Source: Dichetophora obliterata
Taxonomy: Eukaryota; Arthropoda; Insecta; Diptera; Sciomyzidae
Direction of reading: 5' to 3'
Assembly (NCBI GenBank): GCA_963920525.1
Contig: OY986439.1
Span: 53,284,982-53,348,981 of the forward strand
DNA: 64,000 nt
The notes under the pieces were generated by a model. It searched no databases and was not told the DNA's origin. It saw only the letters and a list, made by a program, of their open reading frames with translations. Positions 28,962 through 39,644 of this stretch are shown here, piece by piece. Within the stretch, counting starts at the first letter, position 1; every line of letters starts with the position of its first letter. Made by a program: the position numbers and the translations under genes.

Positions 28962-29810
28962 TTTATTTGAATGTGCTATGTTACCTTAAGAAAGTTAATC
29001 TGTAAAAATAAATAAAAAAGGAAAATGCAAAAAAGCAATTGACTGAAATGACAATTTTTTCATTTCAAATAATGTTTATTATACACGATTGCAAGTAATA
29101 GTTTAAAGTTATTTTTATTATTATTTATAAAATAATAAATTTATATAATAAATGATAAAATGATATGTTGTTTTCGTAACATGACAAAACCCACCCTTGA
29201 AATATTGCCATTGCTTGCAATGGAATTTGACAGATTGCCTGTCGAGACGCCGGGTAATTAGAGAATATATGAAATAACATATTTAGTTCCCACAAAATCT
29301 GGAAAAGTAATTTTACCCTTTTGACAACTGGACCTTGCCTGATATGAAATTGTACTAAACCAAATATTGCTATTAACAGTTTATTGAAATATCTTATCCG
29401 ACCGATTTTTGATTATTATTATAATTCTCTTAGAAAAGGTAGTTTTCGTCGTTTTTTTAAATTTTAACAATCCAAAGTGTTGAAAGTTTAGAGAAAAAAT
29501 TATAAGCAATATGAAACTATTTATTAAATTGGAAATTCCCATTTATATTATGCGTACACAGTTTTAAATTAACTTTATATAAACTCTTAAGTCTTTGATA
29601 GTTTTCCCAGAAAATAATTTAAAGTTTGTGGTCGAAAAATCGACCAGCATTCAAAAATGGGTAAACTCTAAAAAATACTCACTGAGTATACTAATATGTA
29701 TTATTATTATGTGTATATATTTATTATATACTTGTTATACTATATGAAATAATTTTTATTTATTTACGCAGAGAAGTATAACAAATTTGTTACATAAATT
29801 TTTCTTAAAA
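28962..29810. other. Intron sequence, nothing recognised
   Basis: AT-rich with no open frames of interest. Confidence 0.4.
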
Positions 29811-29814
29811 AAAA

Positions 29815-30310
29815 ACTCAGAAAAAGATTTGTTAAAATTCAGAAATTGCATTTGAAATTCAGAATAGATCTATTTAAGCTTAGAAAAGATCAATCGAAAT
29901 TCAGAAATTTCATTCGAAATTTAGAAAAGACCAATTGGAATTCAGAAAAATGTATTAAAATTTAGAATATATCAATTAAATTTGGAATAGATCAATTGAA
30001 ATATGGAATAGATCAATTGATGTTCAGATAAGATCATTTGAAATTTATAAAAGATCAATTGAAATTCAGGAATTCCATGTAAAATACAGAATCGAACACT
30101 TGAAATTTAGAAAAGATAAATTTAAATTCAGAAAAAATCAATAAAGATTCAGAAAAGACAAACTGAAATTCAGATTTCATGGTAATAATAAAGGAAACGG
30201 TAATGATAATGATAATGATAATGGTAATTGTAATGGTAATGCTAACAATAATGCAAATGGTAATGGTGATGGTAATAATTCTGTCAGAGGCAGTGGTAAT
30301 GGTTATTAAA
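29815..30310. repeat. Composite minisatellite plus (GGTAAT)n block
   Basis: From 29815 to about 30175 a degenerate ~22-base unit with the words TTGAAATTCAGAAAAGATCA is repeated about 15 times. From 30180 to 30310 it changes to (GGTAAT)n and (GATAAT)n. The same two blocks in the same relative order occur inverted at 43860-44265, so the pair travels as one unit. Confidence 0.75.
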
Positions 30311-30319
30311 ATCTTAATT

Positions 30320-31150
30320 GCAATGATTAATAGTTAATAGAATTAATATAATTTTTCTGAATATTATTGCACCTTTTCTGAATTTCAATTGAAGAGCTAG
30401 TTGCAAGAACATGATATGCAACATGTTAGGCGCGTTTTTTCTAACATACAAATCCAATTTCCATACAAATAAAATGCTGCTATGGATATAAATTTTGTGA
30501 ACTTTTAAGTTGAAACATCAGAACCAGGTGGCGTATAATGAAGTAAGTGATTGGAAAAAGCATTGTTGAAATTTTCATGTTTGAATTCAGCGCTATCTAG
30601 TTGTCAAATACTTTTCATGAGCAGCAAATCAAAGTCTAAATCCAGATTTTGATGTTAGAAAAAACACAGCTATTAAATAAATCGATATAATGAAGTTTAC
30701 AAAAAATTAGGTTTTTTAAGTAAAAATATATTTATACATCAAAATTGTATGAAATTGGTTCTAAATATTTTTCAAGCACCCGCTATCATAATAGCAAGTG
30801 TTGGCATGGCATTACGTAATAAAACGATTTTTATGTGTTTCGATAAATAACATGTCGAAACCAAAAATACCAAAGAAAAAATTTTAAAAACCTTGAAAAA
30901 AATAAGAAAAAAACCTTGAAAAGTTTTTAAAAAAATTGCAAATTAAAAAATTCTAAATAAATGCAAATAATGATGTGCGAAATGCGCAAGCTATTATAAT
31001 AATTTATTGACTGTCATTAACTAATTAAAATAAATCCAAGTTTTAAAGAAAATTAAATAACTCCTAATAAGAAGAAAATCACAGTATGGCGTGTATACAG
31101 AACAGAAGTGAAACTTCTTAACTTCTTAAACACACTTCCTTCTGGGGATT
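30320..31150. other. Intron sequence, nothing recognised
   Basis: AT-rich. Near 30350-30390 it still shows words of the adjacent minisatellite in inverse orientation (TTTCTGAATTTCAATTGA). Confidence 0.4.
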
Positions 31151-31164
31151 CCCATACAACATGC

Positions 31165-31510
31165 AAAAAATAGAAAATAAATTACTAAATTATAATCTAA
31201 TAAGACCAAAACCGTCCAAAATAAAGCATTTTTATGAATTTGTGAGCGGTAAAAGAGGTGCGGCAACACTTTTTTTCTTAAACCATTTCGTACTCAAAAC
31301 ATTTTTAGTACAGTTCCTGAAAGTAACCATACAAACTAAATTACCAAATTTTAGTCTAACACGACAAAAACTGCCTGAAATATAGCATTTTTATTGATTT
31401 GTGGGCGGAAAAGAGGGTGTGAGAACAAATTTTTTTTAAAGATGCTAACAGCAACCATACAAATTAAATTACCAAATTTAAGTCTTATACGATCAAAACC
31501 GTCTTAAGCC
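31165..31510. repeat. Tandem repeat with ACCAAATTTTAGTCTAA unit
   Basis: Three units starting near 31180, 31340 and 31469 share AAATTACCAAATT, AGTCTAA, CGACCAAAACCGTC and GCATTTTTATTGATTTGTG. A diverged relative lies at about 32205-32345. Periods are about 160 and 128. Confidence 0.65.
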
Positions 31511-31514
31511 GTCA

Positions 31515-32455
31515 GGAAGACAGAACGATATATATATATACTTATTGGAGTGGTGTTTTATTGGGTATGAGACCTTGTTTGTCTCATTATATACTTTGAG
31601 CAATTTATTAAACTTTTTAGTTTGTTAATAATACATGATTTCAATCAAAATCATACTTTATATTTTTGAATTGTATTAAATATTTTATATAAACCTGTTA
31701 AGGTTTAGCAATCGAATAAAAAAAACTTCAATATTAAAATATTTCTTTTTTATATTAAATTTTTTTCTTTTGTGTATGAAAGTACTTTTGTTTGGTTTTA
31801 ATAAAAAAAATGTATTTATAAAAATTTTCATTTTCATATTAATAACCAGTTTCGGTTTCGGTTTCGGCCAAAATTCCGGTTTCGGTCGGACACTAGTGGC
31901 AGCCCTATCCACCAATTTTAATTTTAAAATTCTGACTTCCGATTCGAAATCAGCGCGCCCCCTCCTAACACTGATGAATTATGTGTAAAAATCTTAAAAA
32001 TATATATTATTAGATGGCAACCCTATTATAAAAATTATGTAATATTATTCTATTTGTGTATTAACTTGTAACTCGCATTATATAAATTCATATTGCCCAA
32101 AAATAAAATACTTGACATGATCAGAAGCAGACAAAACTAAAGCAAATTCCGAAATTCATGAAGACCGTTTGAGAGTATTCGCGATTCTCCGAATGCATTT
32201 TTCATTGATATTTGAGCGGTAGAAGGGGTCGTGGACACCCATATTCAGTAAATTTGCTGACAATAACCATACAAACTATAGTTTCTGTCCGAAATATATA
32301 ACTTTTATTGATTTGTGAGCTTTAAAAGGGGGTGTGGCGAAAAATTTTCAGAAACTATCTCGTACACACGTACACCTACACTAATTTTTTTCAACATTTG
32401 CTACGGATCCCATTTTTGATATCATGTAAGTGTAATAAGACCTCCAATTAGACTT
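31515..32455. other. Intron sequence with a (GGTTTC)n run
   Basis: AT-rich intron sequence. A short GGTTTCGGTTTCGG run lies near 31852-31870. The two small overlapping open frames across it show no protein features. Confidence 0.4.
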
Positions 32456-32459
32456 TTCT

Positions 32460-32520
32460 GAATTAAAATTAATCTATTTCCAATTTCAAATGGAATCTCT
32501 GAATTTGAAATTAATCTATT
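32460..32520. repeat. Fragment of the TTGAAATTCAGA minisatellite, inverted
   Basis: Words such as TCTGAATTTGAAATTAATC match the inverse of the unit at 29.8 kb; only two to three units remain. Confidence 0.5.
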
Positions 32521-32599
32521 TTATATATAATCTAAAACAGATTTTGCAACTACCCAAACTTGGTAATTTCACGAAGGAACTTGTGTATATTATATACAC

Positions 32600-33021
32600 C
32601 CTGTATTGTACTTCACCAATTAACTCTCCACAAATTCAGCGGTTTCACCACAACTTTATTCACCTCGGTAAAAATGTCATCGTCACATTAGCCGCAGCAG
32701 CAGAGGTGGTCGCGCAACGCAATATAACATACGTCGTCGGTTGGTTGGAAAAAGAAAAAATAGTTTCCAATATTACATGTGATTTCATAAAAGTCTTAAA
32801 AGTGAATTCAGTGTAATCGATAATAAATATTAAATGCAGCTAACTGCAATACATTCCAACATAAAGTGAAGTAGTTAAAGTGGAAAAACCAAACCTTGTC
32901 GCGTTGTGAAAAATTATAGAGCAAGAAGAAGAACATCGTAAAGAAACCTCCAATAATTTGTAGCCAAACTTTTGACCAGGAAAACGTTAAAGAAGCTTCA
33001 TAAACTCGACTTAACCCAGCA
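32600..33021 (+). other. Possible untranslated first exon, weak
   Basis: This stretch is less AT-rich than its surroundings, with GCCGCAGCAGCAGAGGTGGT at about 32690 and purine-rich leader-like sequence after it. It could be a further promoter and leader of AP-1gamma. No good donor site was found (AACCAGAGGTTTTTAATT is the best candidate). The ATG frame at 32490-32816 has no protein-like features. Confidence 0.2.
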
Positions 33022-33586
33022 ACCAGAGGTTTTTAATTGAACCCTTGTGTTTAATATTGTTAAGTGTTTATTTAAATGACGTTACAAAAAAAATTGCAAC
33101 AGTAGATACGATTGCATGTACTCCCCGCCCATTTAATTTTTCTGGCTCTGCTAAAAAGAAGCACCTGCCGTTAATTTTGGTCATGCATTTAATTGGCTTA
33201 AATAAATTCCTTGTTTCTACAACGTTTCTGAGCCTTTTTCGTCCTGCTGTTGTGCTGTTTATATGAGTGTGTTTCTATGGATTTTCCTAAATACCATAAG
33301 TTTGATTACCTTCAATAAGAGAAATGTCAATGCAATGCAAAGTCTACACTTGACGTTGAAAGTCTACAAAAGATACTCGTACTCAGCCATTCAGCGATAG
33401 ACGTGAGGTGCTGCTTACAGCAAAATTAACGCGGTTGAAAGAATATAGTTCTATCAGTAAACATATCTTGGCATAAGATAGACACACTACGAAACCTTGT
33501 GAATTGCCTTGTTAAATAATTGTTAAATTAGTGCCGATTACAGTTGAGATCAATAAATGGCTATACTTTCGGATTTTAGCATAATT

Positions 33587-34545
33587 TTACTTTAGGGCCC
33601 GGACACGAATATTTTTTCTTATTTTTATTAAATGTACTTGGGCATCCTAAGCCTAAATATGAAAACAAAAATTGTCGCTCTCTTTTGGCTTAGGAGATAA
33701 AGTTTGAAAATTCAGTGCAAATTTTGGAACAATTGAAGAATAGTGAAAACTCAAATTTTATATTTTTTTTTAATTATATGTATTAAGACCTTCTAAGTCT
33801 AAATTTTATATCTTCAAAAATAATCCACGGACTTTTAAGATTGATGGCTCGTTGAATAGGTAACAGCATCACCTTTCTTTTGATACCCATAATTATTAGT
33901 TTTGTTGAAAAAAAAATCACGAGTTTTTCAGGCCAATGTTTACAAATTTGAACCCCTATAACTTCTAAACGACTTGAGAGCGACCTGAAATTTTTTCAGA
34001 TTTAGACTTAGAAGATCTTAATACATATAATTAAAAAAAATTTTAAATTTGAGTTTTCACTATTCTTCAATTATGCCTAAATTTTAAATTGTGTTAAAGC
34101 TAGTTTCCCCTTTTACGAAATAATCGCGACGAGTTTTATCTTTTTTAAAATATTCAATTTTTGGAGATAAAATTCGTGAAAGTTTGAAAATTCAGTGCAA
34201 ATTTTTAAGTTGAAGCTAATTTCCCATTTTACGAAGTAACGCGGCGAGTTTTATCTTTTTGAAAATTTTCGATTTTTTAATTTAATGATATGTCTTAATA
34301 TATAATACAAGTGATAAAATTAGATAAAATTAAAATAAAAGTGACTGTAGAATTACTGTAGAATTCGTAAAAGGGAAATTAGCTTCAACAACCTTAAATA
34401 TTTGCACTGAATTTTTTTGAACTTTCGCGAATTTTATCTCCTAAACCAAACGAGAGCGACAACTTTAATTTTCATATTTCGGCTTAGAGGCTCAAATACA
34501 TTCAATAAAATATGAAGAAATATGCGGGTCCGGGCCCTAAAGTAA
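33587..34545. mobile_element. Long-TIR MITE, TTTAGGGCCCGGAC ends
   Basis: TTACTTTAGGGCCCGGAC at 33587 is mirrored by GTCCGGGCCCTAAAGTAA ending at 34545, and arm similarity extends inward over 150 bases (GTCGCTCTCTTTTGGCTTAGG on the left against its inverse on the right). A second element (33735-34068) sits inside the left half. Flanks CATAATT and CATTATT match 6 of 7. There is no coding capacity. Confidence 0.75.
33735..34068. mobile_element. MITE nested inside another MITE
   Basis: Ends AATTGAAGAATAGTGAAAAC and its inverse GTTTTCACTATTCTTCAATT are exact. The inside carries the conserved arm words TTTAAGATTGATGGCTCG, AATAGGTAACAGCATCACC and CTATAACTTCTAAACGAC, which match the right half of the element at 2145-3108. 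It therefore belongs to that family. Confidence 0.75.
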
Positions 34546-34549
34546 CATT

Positions 34550-35385
34550 ATTCCCGGATTTTTTGTATATTTTTAAATAATTTTTTGAGACCTTTCGATT
34601 TTTTTGAGAATACTTTTCGATATTTCTAACAGCTGATTTTGTGATTCCAACCAACTGATAATGATTTATTCCCAACTATATATAACAAATTTAATTGTTT
34701 TTACAAGTTTACTCATCCAGAATATGAACGTCATATGTTTTTAATTTAAATTAAACATACTTATTCTACTCAAGTATATTGTTTTCCTACTTGAAAGAAA
34801 AGCGTTACATGTATGCTTTTGCGTTTTTAGATATCTGTATGGAAAACTATTAAATTAAATTTTTGCATTTCAAGTAAATTAGTGACATCCAAGAGTTAAC
34901 TCCAAGTGGTAACGAATATATAAATATTTTGTCAGTTTCGCCTTATTCGATAGCTTTATTTCTAATCTCATATATACGTATCCAAGCGCGACTGTAGAGA
35001 TAGAGAAGGACAGTCGGGGAACCCCATTGAGCTTTGGGTTACTTATCGGATTAGTTTATTATTTTTTTTTTTTTTTTTGGTAACGCTTTATAAACTATTT
35101 GCTTTTACACTGAAATTGATAATTTTTTACGTTTAAACCCAAATTTTTTAGGTGTGTAAGCTGATTTTATTAGTGACTTTTCATTTTCAGTTAATAATTT
35201 AAAAAATATAATAATTTCATGATCTCCATTTTAGTTTAAAAATTGTGAAACTTGTTGAAGTTTTTTTTAAATCACTTTCTTGAACTGTTGATTGTTGGTT
35301 GAACTTCAGAGCGTAGAAATAGAAAATTTCTATAAAAATCAAATAAAACTCTTTAGGGCTACCACGATATAATCTTTTAAAAAAG
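34550..35385. other. Intron sequence, nothing recognised
   Basis: AT-rich sequence. A slightly GC-richer patch at about 34985-35045 was not recognised. Confidence 0.4.
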
Positions 35386-35388
35386 TAT

Positions 35389-35608
35389 CAGCCCGATTCT
35401 GAATAATTTTCCCCGGAAAATCATAAAAAGAGTTTCCAATTTTAAGAAAGCACATAAAGACCTCACATTATATTTTCTTAAACTCGGTGATATTGGCGGT
35501 TGATAAACAAATTTGCATTAAAAATTTCCAAAATTTTCTTGATTTTTATCTTAAAAATGAAAACTCGCTTTTCCGATTCTCCGGGAAAAATTATTCAGAA
35601 TCGGGCTG
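35389..35608. mobile_element. 220-bp MITE, CAGCCCGATTC ends
   Basis: CAGCCCGATTCTGAATAATT at the left is the exact inverse of the right end, AATTATTCAGAATCGGGCTG. TAT flanks both sides (35386-35388 and 35609-35611), consistent with the 3-bp target duplication of Harbinger-type elements. A second copy lies at 58752-58976. Confidence 0.85.
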
Positions 35609-35611
35609 TAT

Positions 35612-36680
35612 GTGTACGTTAACACTTTACTATACGTCAAGCACCTAAAATATTTAAAACATTTCTGTGATTATTATTATAATATTTTAATAATTATATA
35701 AAATTTTGAAAACTGCACAACCCGATAATATAAACAACTTTTTTTTTTAATATAATTTGTCATTATATTCCTAGTTATAAGAATTTAATGGTTTGTTAAA
35801 TACATAATATTTAACGCCTTTATTTTCAACTAGCCACACTAAAAACAAAAACAACTTTGTATGCTTGCGTGGTAAAATAGGAAAGAGTGATTTAGCAGGA
35901 GAGAATGATTTAGTAGGAGAGTATTGATTCTATTAATGTGATTTATTCATTAGCTCTCGTTAAGCAAAGAGATTCCTGGTCCAATATCTACCATCTGCAC
36001 AGAAAATTAGTTTTGTCTAGCAAAATTGCTTGAGAGCACGGATTGCAGCAATCCTATACTGAAATATAGAATAGACAGAGAGCGCCCTATTGTACAAGTG
36101 TAACATAGTAAATTCAACAGCTCAAAGAACTCTATAATAAGCTGTTGCTCACGCTCATTTTAGTTTAACTTTGTCTGTTCTCATTACAAATACAGGGTTG
36201 TATTGCATAAGTTTCGCCGTATACATGGCTTTAAAAACATTTAATATCACGCACAACAAAATTGATTATTGCTAATTCGTATTAATTATATTGAAAAATT
36301 GTACTCGACAAAATTTCAATAATATAATTTTTTAGATTTTTTTAAATGTTACACATATGTAAATAAAAGTTACAATTGTAAAAATTTTATTTTATTAACA
36401 AATAAGTGACCGATGTGGTAAAATTTCTACCAATGCAAGAAGCTCCAATCAAAGCACTTTCAGCTTGTTATGTGTGAACTCAACAGATATTTTTAGTTGC
36501 ATTTTTAGCTGGTCAGCATTCCTATATAACGGGATTGTAGTCCAGTCTACTCTTATTTGTTGTTTGTTCAAAACTTTACGACAGGATTTCATTAAGTCCT
36601 ATTGTATAACATATTCGCATCCAACTCTTAAAATAACATAAGTAACTTGATGAAACAATAGGAGAAAGTAAGATGATTAA
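35612..36680. other. Intron sequence with a SINE fragment
   Basis: Mostly unrecognised. At about 36217-36265 the words AAACATTTAATATCACGCACAACAAAATTG match the 3' half of SINE family 1 (15650 region), so this is a small SINE fragment. Confidence 0.5.
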
Positions 36681-36689
36681 TTCATCTGA

Positions 36690-37385
36690 TGGCAAATTAT
36701 CCGGCCTCAAGGAAAACTTTACGCAAATTCACTATTGAAATTACCCGATAGCTTTATGAATTCCTTATAATCGGTTTCGACCTATTTGGTTATAATAGCT
36801 AATCAGTGAAAAAGCTTAGCACAGCACTCTGCTATACATCTCGACACTGCACACAAAAGCCTCTTTACGCGCAAAAGTGCATCTAAGCTCTGCTCTTTGC
36901 GTGCTGTTGTGCCACTATGTGAGTCAATGTAGTGTGTTAGCACATATGGCACACTACAAAGAGTCAGCACAGTGCTATAGCACAGCACTGAGCTACCCAC
37001 CTCTATAGTGGAATATCAGTCTTCTTATCCAAACGTCCAGGACGCAATAGCGTCAAGTTCGGTTGATTTGTTGCCATAATCATAACTTTACCTAGTGAAC
37101 AAAAGCCATTTGATTAACTAGCTCTATGAGTATGCGTTGAATTTCGGGTTTATCTGAAACGTCTTTAGGAAAATACCGCCCACCAATAAAACCGATTTCA
37201 ATTTTGAATTTTCAATATTTAACAGCAAAGCCGGACAGACCGAATTGAGTAGCTCCATGAGTATGCGTTGAATTTTAGGTATACCCGAAAAGCTTTCGTA
37301 AAAATACAGCCCACCGATAGCATCAATTTCACTTTTGAATTTAACTTTTTTTAAAACTTTTTCAATTGGTTTTGGCAGCAAATTT
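36690..37385 (-). pseudogene. 26S proteasome ATPase (Rpt3-like) pseudogene
   Basis: On the minus strand 37385-37205 reads SEIDAIGGLYFYESFSG, then IPKIQRILMELLNSV; 37190-37015 reads GGRYFPKDVSDKPEIQRIL, IELVNQMAF, then after a stop KVMIMATNQPNLTLLRPGRL followed by DKKTDI. The Walker B context EIDAIG, QRILxELxNQM and ATNxxxxLLRPGRLDxK are hallmarks of proteasomal Rpt ATPases, with QRILLELLNQM closest to Rpt3 from memory. The EIDAIG to QRIL segment is present twice, stops interrupt the frame, and about 200 bases of GC-richer repeat (36810-37010) split it from a possible KLSG piece near 36750. It is a dead insertion in an AP-1gamma intron. Confidence 0.6.
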
Positions 37386-37389
37386 ATAA

Positions 37390-37960
37390 AATTTCTATTT
37401 TACTTTCCACTGAAGTATAAACACTAAGAGAACCCACCTTTTGCATCAATTCTAGAAAAGAAAAACGAGCAATGCTTTTTCTAATGCGGAAGAGTTACAG
37501 AGTGTGCTCTTATATTTGAATCGCAATAAGCTTCTGAATAGCATATATTTTCGAAACGCAGTGCAGATTGAGGCCCCTTTTTTATTTGATGTAAATCTTC
37601 TACTCTGCAGACGACCTTGCATATAACATGTGCTAGATAATATGGTGTTACTTTCAAATTATAGTAAAAATAACTATAAAAACATAACTTTCAACAATAA
37701 TTTCCTTATGAATTGTTTCAGGTTTTTGGGAAAAAACCCTTTTTCATTCTTAGAATTGATTCTGAATAAACTAAACAAATTATACGTTATGCAATAGCTT
37801 CCGTCATCTGAAATATTTATTTGAATTTTTTTAAATTTATATAAGCACTTACTGAAAATAGTTTTAAAATATTGTAAATCTTAATTTAAAGTAATGAAAA
37901 TGATCTGCGCAAAATTATGTAAAATATTCTCTACTGCACTATAATTTGTGGGTGATATCG
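37390..37960. other. Intron sequence, nothing recognised
   Basis: AT-rich DNA; part may belong to the adjacent pseudogene but no homology could be read. Confidence 0.35.
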
Positions 37961-37965
37961 GGTGG

Positions 37966-38262
37966 GTGGCCAGTGTGGATGATATCGCGCTTGCCTGCCA
38001 TCCAGGGTCCCTGGTTCGAAACTAGGTCAGCTATAATTCTAACCAAATAAAATTAAAAACCCTCAAAAGTTATGATCTTCAATCTCTGATTTACTCGCAT
38101 ATCACCCAATTTTCGAACCAGGAGTCGAATTATAGCATCCGAGATCGAGCAAAATTGTACAAGATTGATAGGCACTTGCCTCGTCGTGCCCTTCGTAATT
38201 TTGCTCGATCACGGTTGTTGTAATTCGACCACAGGCAGGCTTGGCTGAATAGAATAAATAAA
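37966..38262 (+). mobile_element. tRNA-derived SINE, second family
   Basis: The pol III A-box-like TGGCCAGTGTGG (from 37967) and B-box-like GGTTCGAAACT (38013-38023) form the head. An unrelated body follows, containing an internal inverted pair around GAGATCGAGCAAAATTGTAC and TAATTTTGCTCGATCACGG, and the 3' end is (AAAT)n. The head differs from SINE family 1. It lacks a clean cloverleaf, so it is not called a tRNA gene. Confidence 0.65.
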
Positions 38263-38264
38263 TA

Positions 38265-38428
38265 AATTGGCCATTTCATAGAAATTTTTTTACTCCCTGA
38301 GGTTTGCCATTGTTTACAGAGAGGTGGCGGCCAAGCAGAAATTTTAATTCAATTAAAAAACATTCTGCCTGAACTGCGATTCTTTAGCTTACGAGCCACG
38401 CAGTCTACCAGTAGACTACGGCCATTAC
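38265..38428 (-). mobile_element. SINE family 1, internally deleted copy
   Basis: Minus strand: head with A box TAGTCTACTGG, CGTGGCTCGTAAGCTAAAGA, the CTGCTTGGCCGCCACCTCTC body and ACAATGGCAAACCTCAGGGA match the copy at 15.4 kb. The B-box region and the second half of the body are deleted. GGCTGAATA on the left and GGCTAAATA on the right may be a diverged target duplication. Confidence 0.75.
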
Positions 38429-38799
38429 TGAGGCTAAATAAAGGAAACACATTAAATGCTTGGTTTAACGCTAAAAAAAATTTAGTTAAAAAATTTTATT
38501 ATTTGCTTTTGTACCTCAAGTAAAAACCCTTCGAGAAATGTCATGCTGTACTAATAAGTTCCAAGTTCTTTAAAATAGCATGTAAAAAGCTACCTTGTAA
38601 AATTTAAACTGACATAAAAATGGCATAAAAATCCATTAAAATTCCTAATGCATATAGCAAAACCTAAAATACTAGTTTTTATTGAAGGATTTTCTTATAA
38701 AGTGATTTCTTAAAAAATTTAGCAAATACCTGCACAGAAACTAAAATATCTGTATGCAGCCCTCTAAGCGTCTCAAACAAGGTGAATTGGTTAACTAGC

Positions 38800-39627
38800 T
38801 AAATTCACCACTCTGCTGTCATTTTTTCGTTTGCTGCTTTTGGCCAACTTGCCGTCGTGCTGGCCGTGGTAAAAAGTGGTAACTCCTGGCCTTTTGTTGT
38901 GCATTTCGTGTCAGTGAGTTTTCAAAAGTGGGTAGTAGTTAAAGCAAAAGACCATCACCGGAACGCAATTTACTAACATCCGCCCAACCTTTCATAAAAC
39001 TCAGTCATGTTTCTAAGTACACCACAAGTGTGAATGAATATAAGTCAAGTACGAGACGAACTAAAGTATAAAGTGGCTAAATATGGAGCTCAAAGAAAGC
39101 CAGCCGCAGGCACAGTGAATTTATTAATTTCTTCTTTCATACGTTGATGCAATTAATTTACTCAATTATCGTGCGTTCAAGTTGTTCTTCATCTTTATCA
39201 CGCTGAAGGGAATCACAATGTAAAGTAGCTTAGCTCGGCACTAGTCAGCAGGCAAGCAGTCTCAAAGCAAAAAAAAACAAGTTATCAATTAGTTACCTAC
39301 TCTATTCAATCATTATTTTACCAACAATTGCTTGTCTTGATTTGCCCGAACATTTACGAGTTAATGGCTTGGCCCAATTAAAGTTGTAGTGGCACATATT
39401 AACAAACAAAAATTTATAAAAAAAATTATAGAGTTCAAAGTCGCAAGCCAGCCTAAAAGCCAGTTCAATATTCAATACAAACTTGGAATCAGTTTACCAA
39501 AAGTGGACGCGTATTGTTCAAAGGGAAAGGGGCACTGCTGCAACACATCAGAGACATCGTTTAAACGAGTTAATTACAAATAAAAAAGAAAAAAAAATCA
39601 AGTTGAATTAGTGAATCACGGCTCAAA
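38800..39627 (+). promoter_or_regulatory. Proximal alternative promoter and leader of AP-1gamma
   Basis: Less AT-rich than the flanking introns, with GTCGTGCTGGCCGTGGTAAA near 38850 and long purine-rich leader-like stretches before the short coding exon at 39628. No core promoter motif was fixed. Confidence 0.4.
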
Positions 39628-39644
39628 ATGAATTCCGAGCATGG
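39628..39644 (+). CDS. AP-1gamma: Proximal alternative first coding exon of AP-1gamma
   Basis: ATG at 39628 reads MNSEH plus two bases up to a GTAAAT donor, again phase 2. Joined to the exon at 44862 it gives [18 protein letters not shown] and a 930-residue protein. The context CAAAATG is a good fly start. It competes with the exon at 27792 for the same acceptor, which is the expected arrangement of alternative promoters. It is inferred from phase and context only. Confidence 0.5.

Noticed and set aside
32490..32816. 108-codon ATG frame as a gene
   Set aside because: It starts inside a minisatellite fragment, shows no domain, and lies where only intron or leader sequence is expected.
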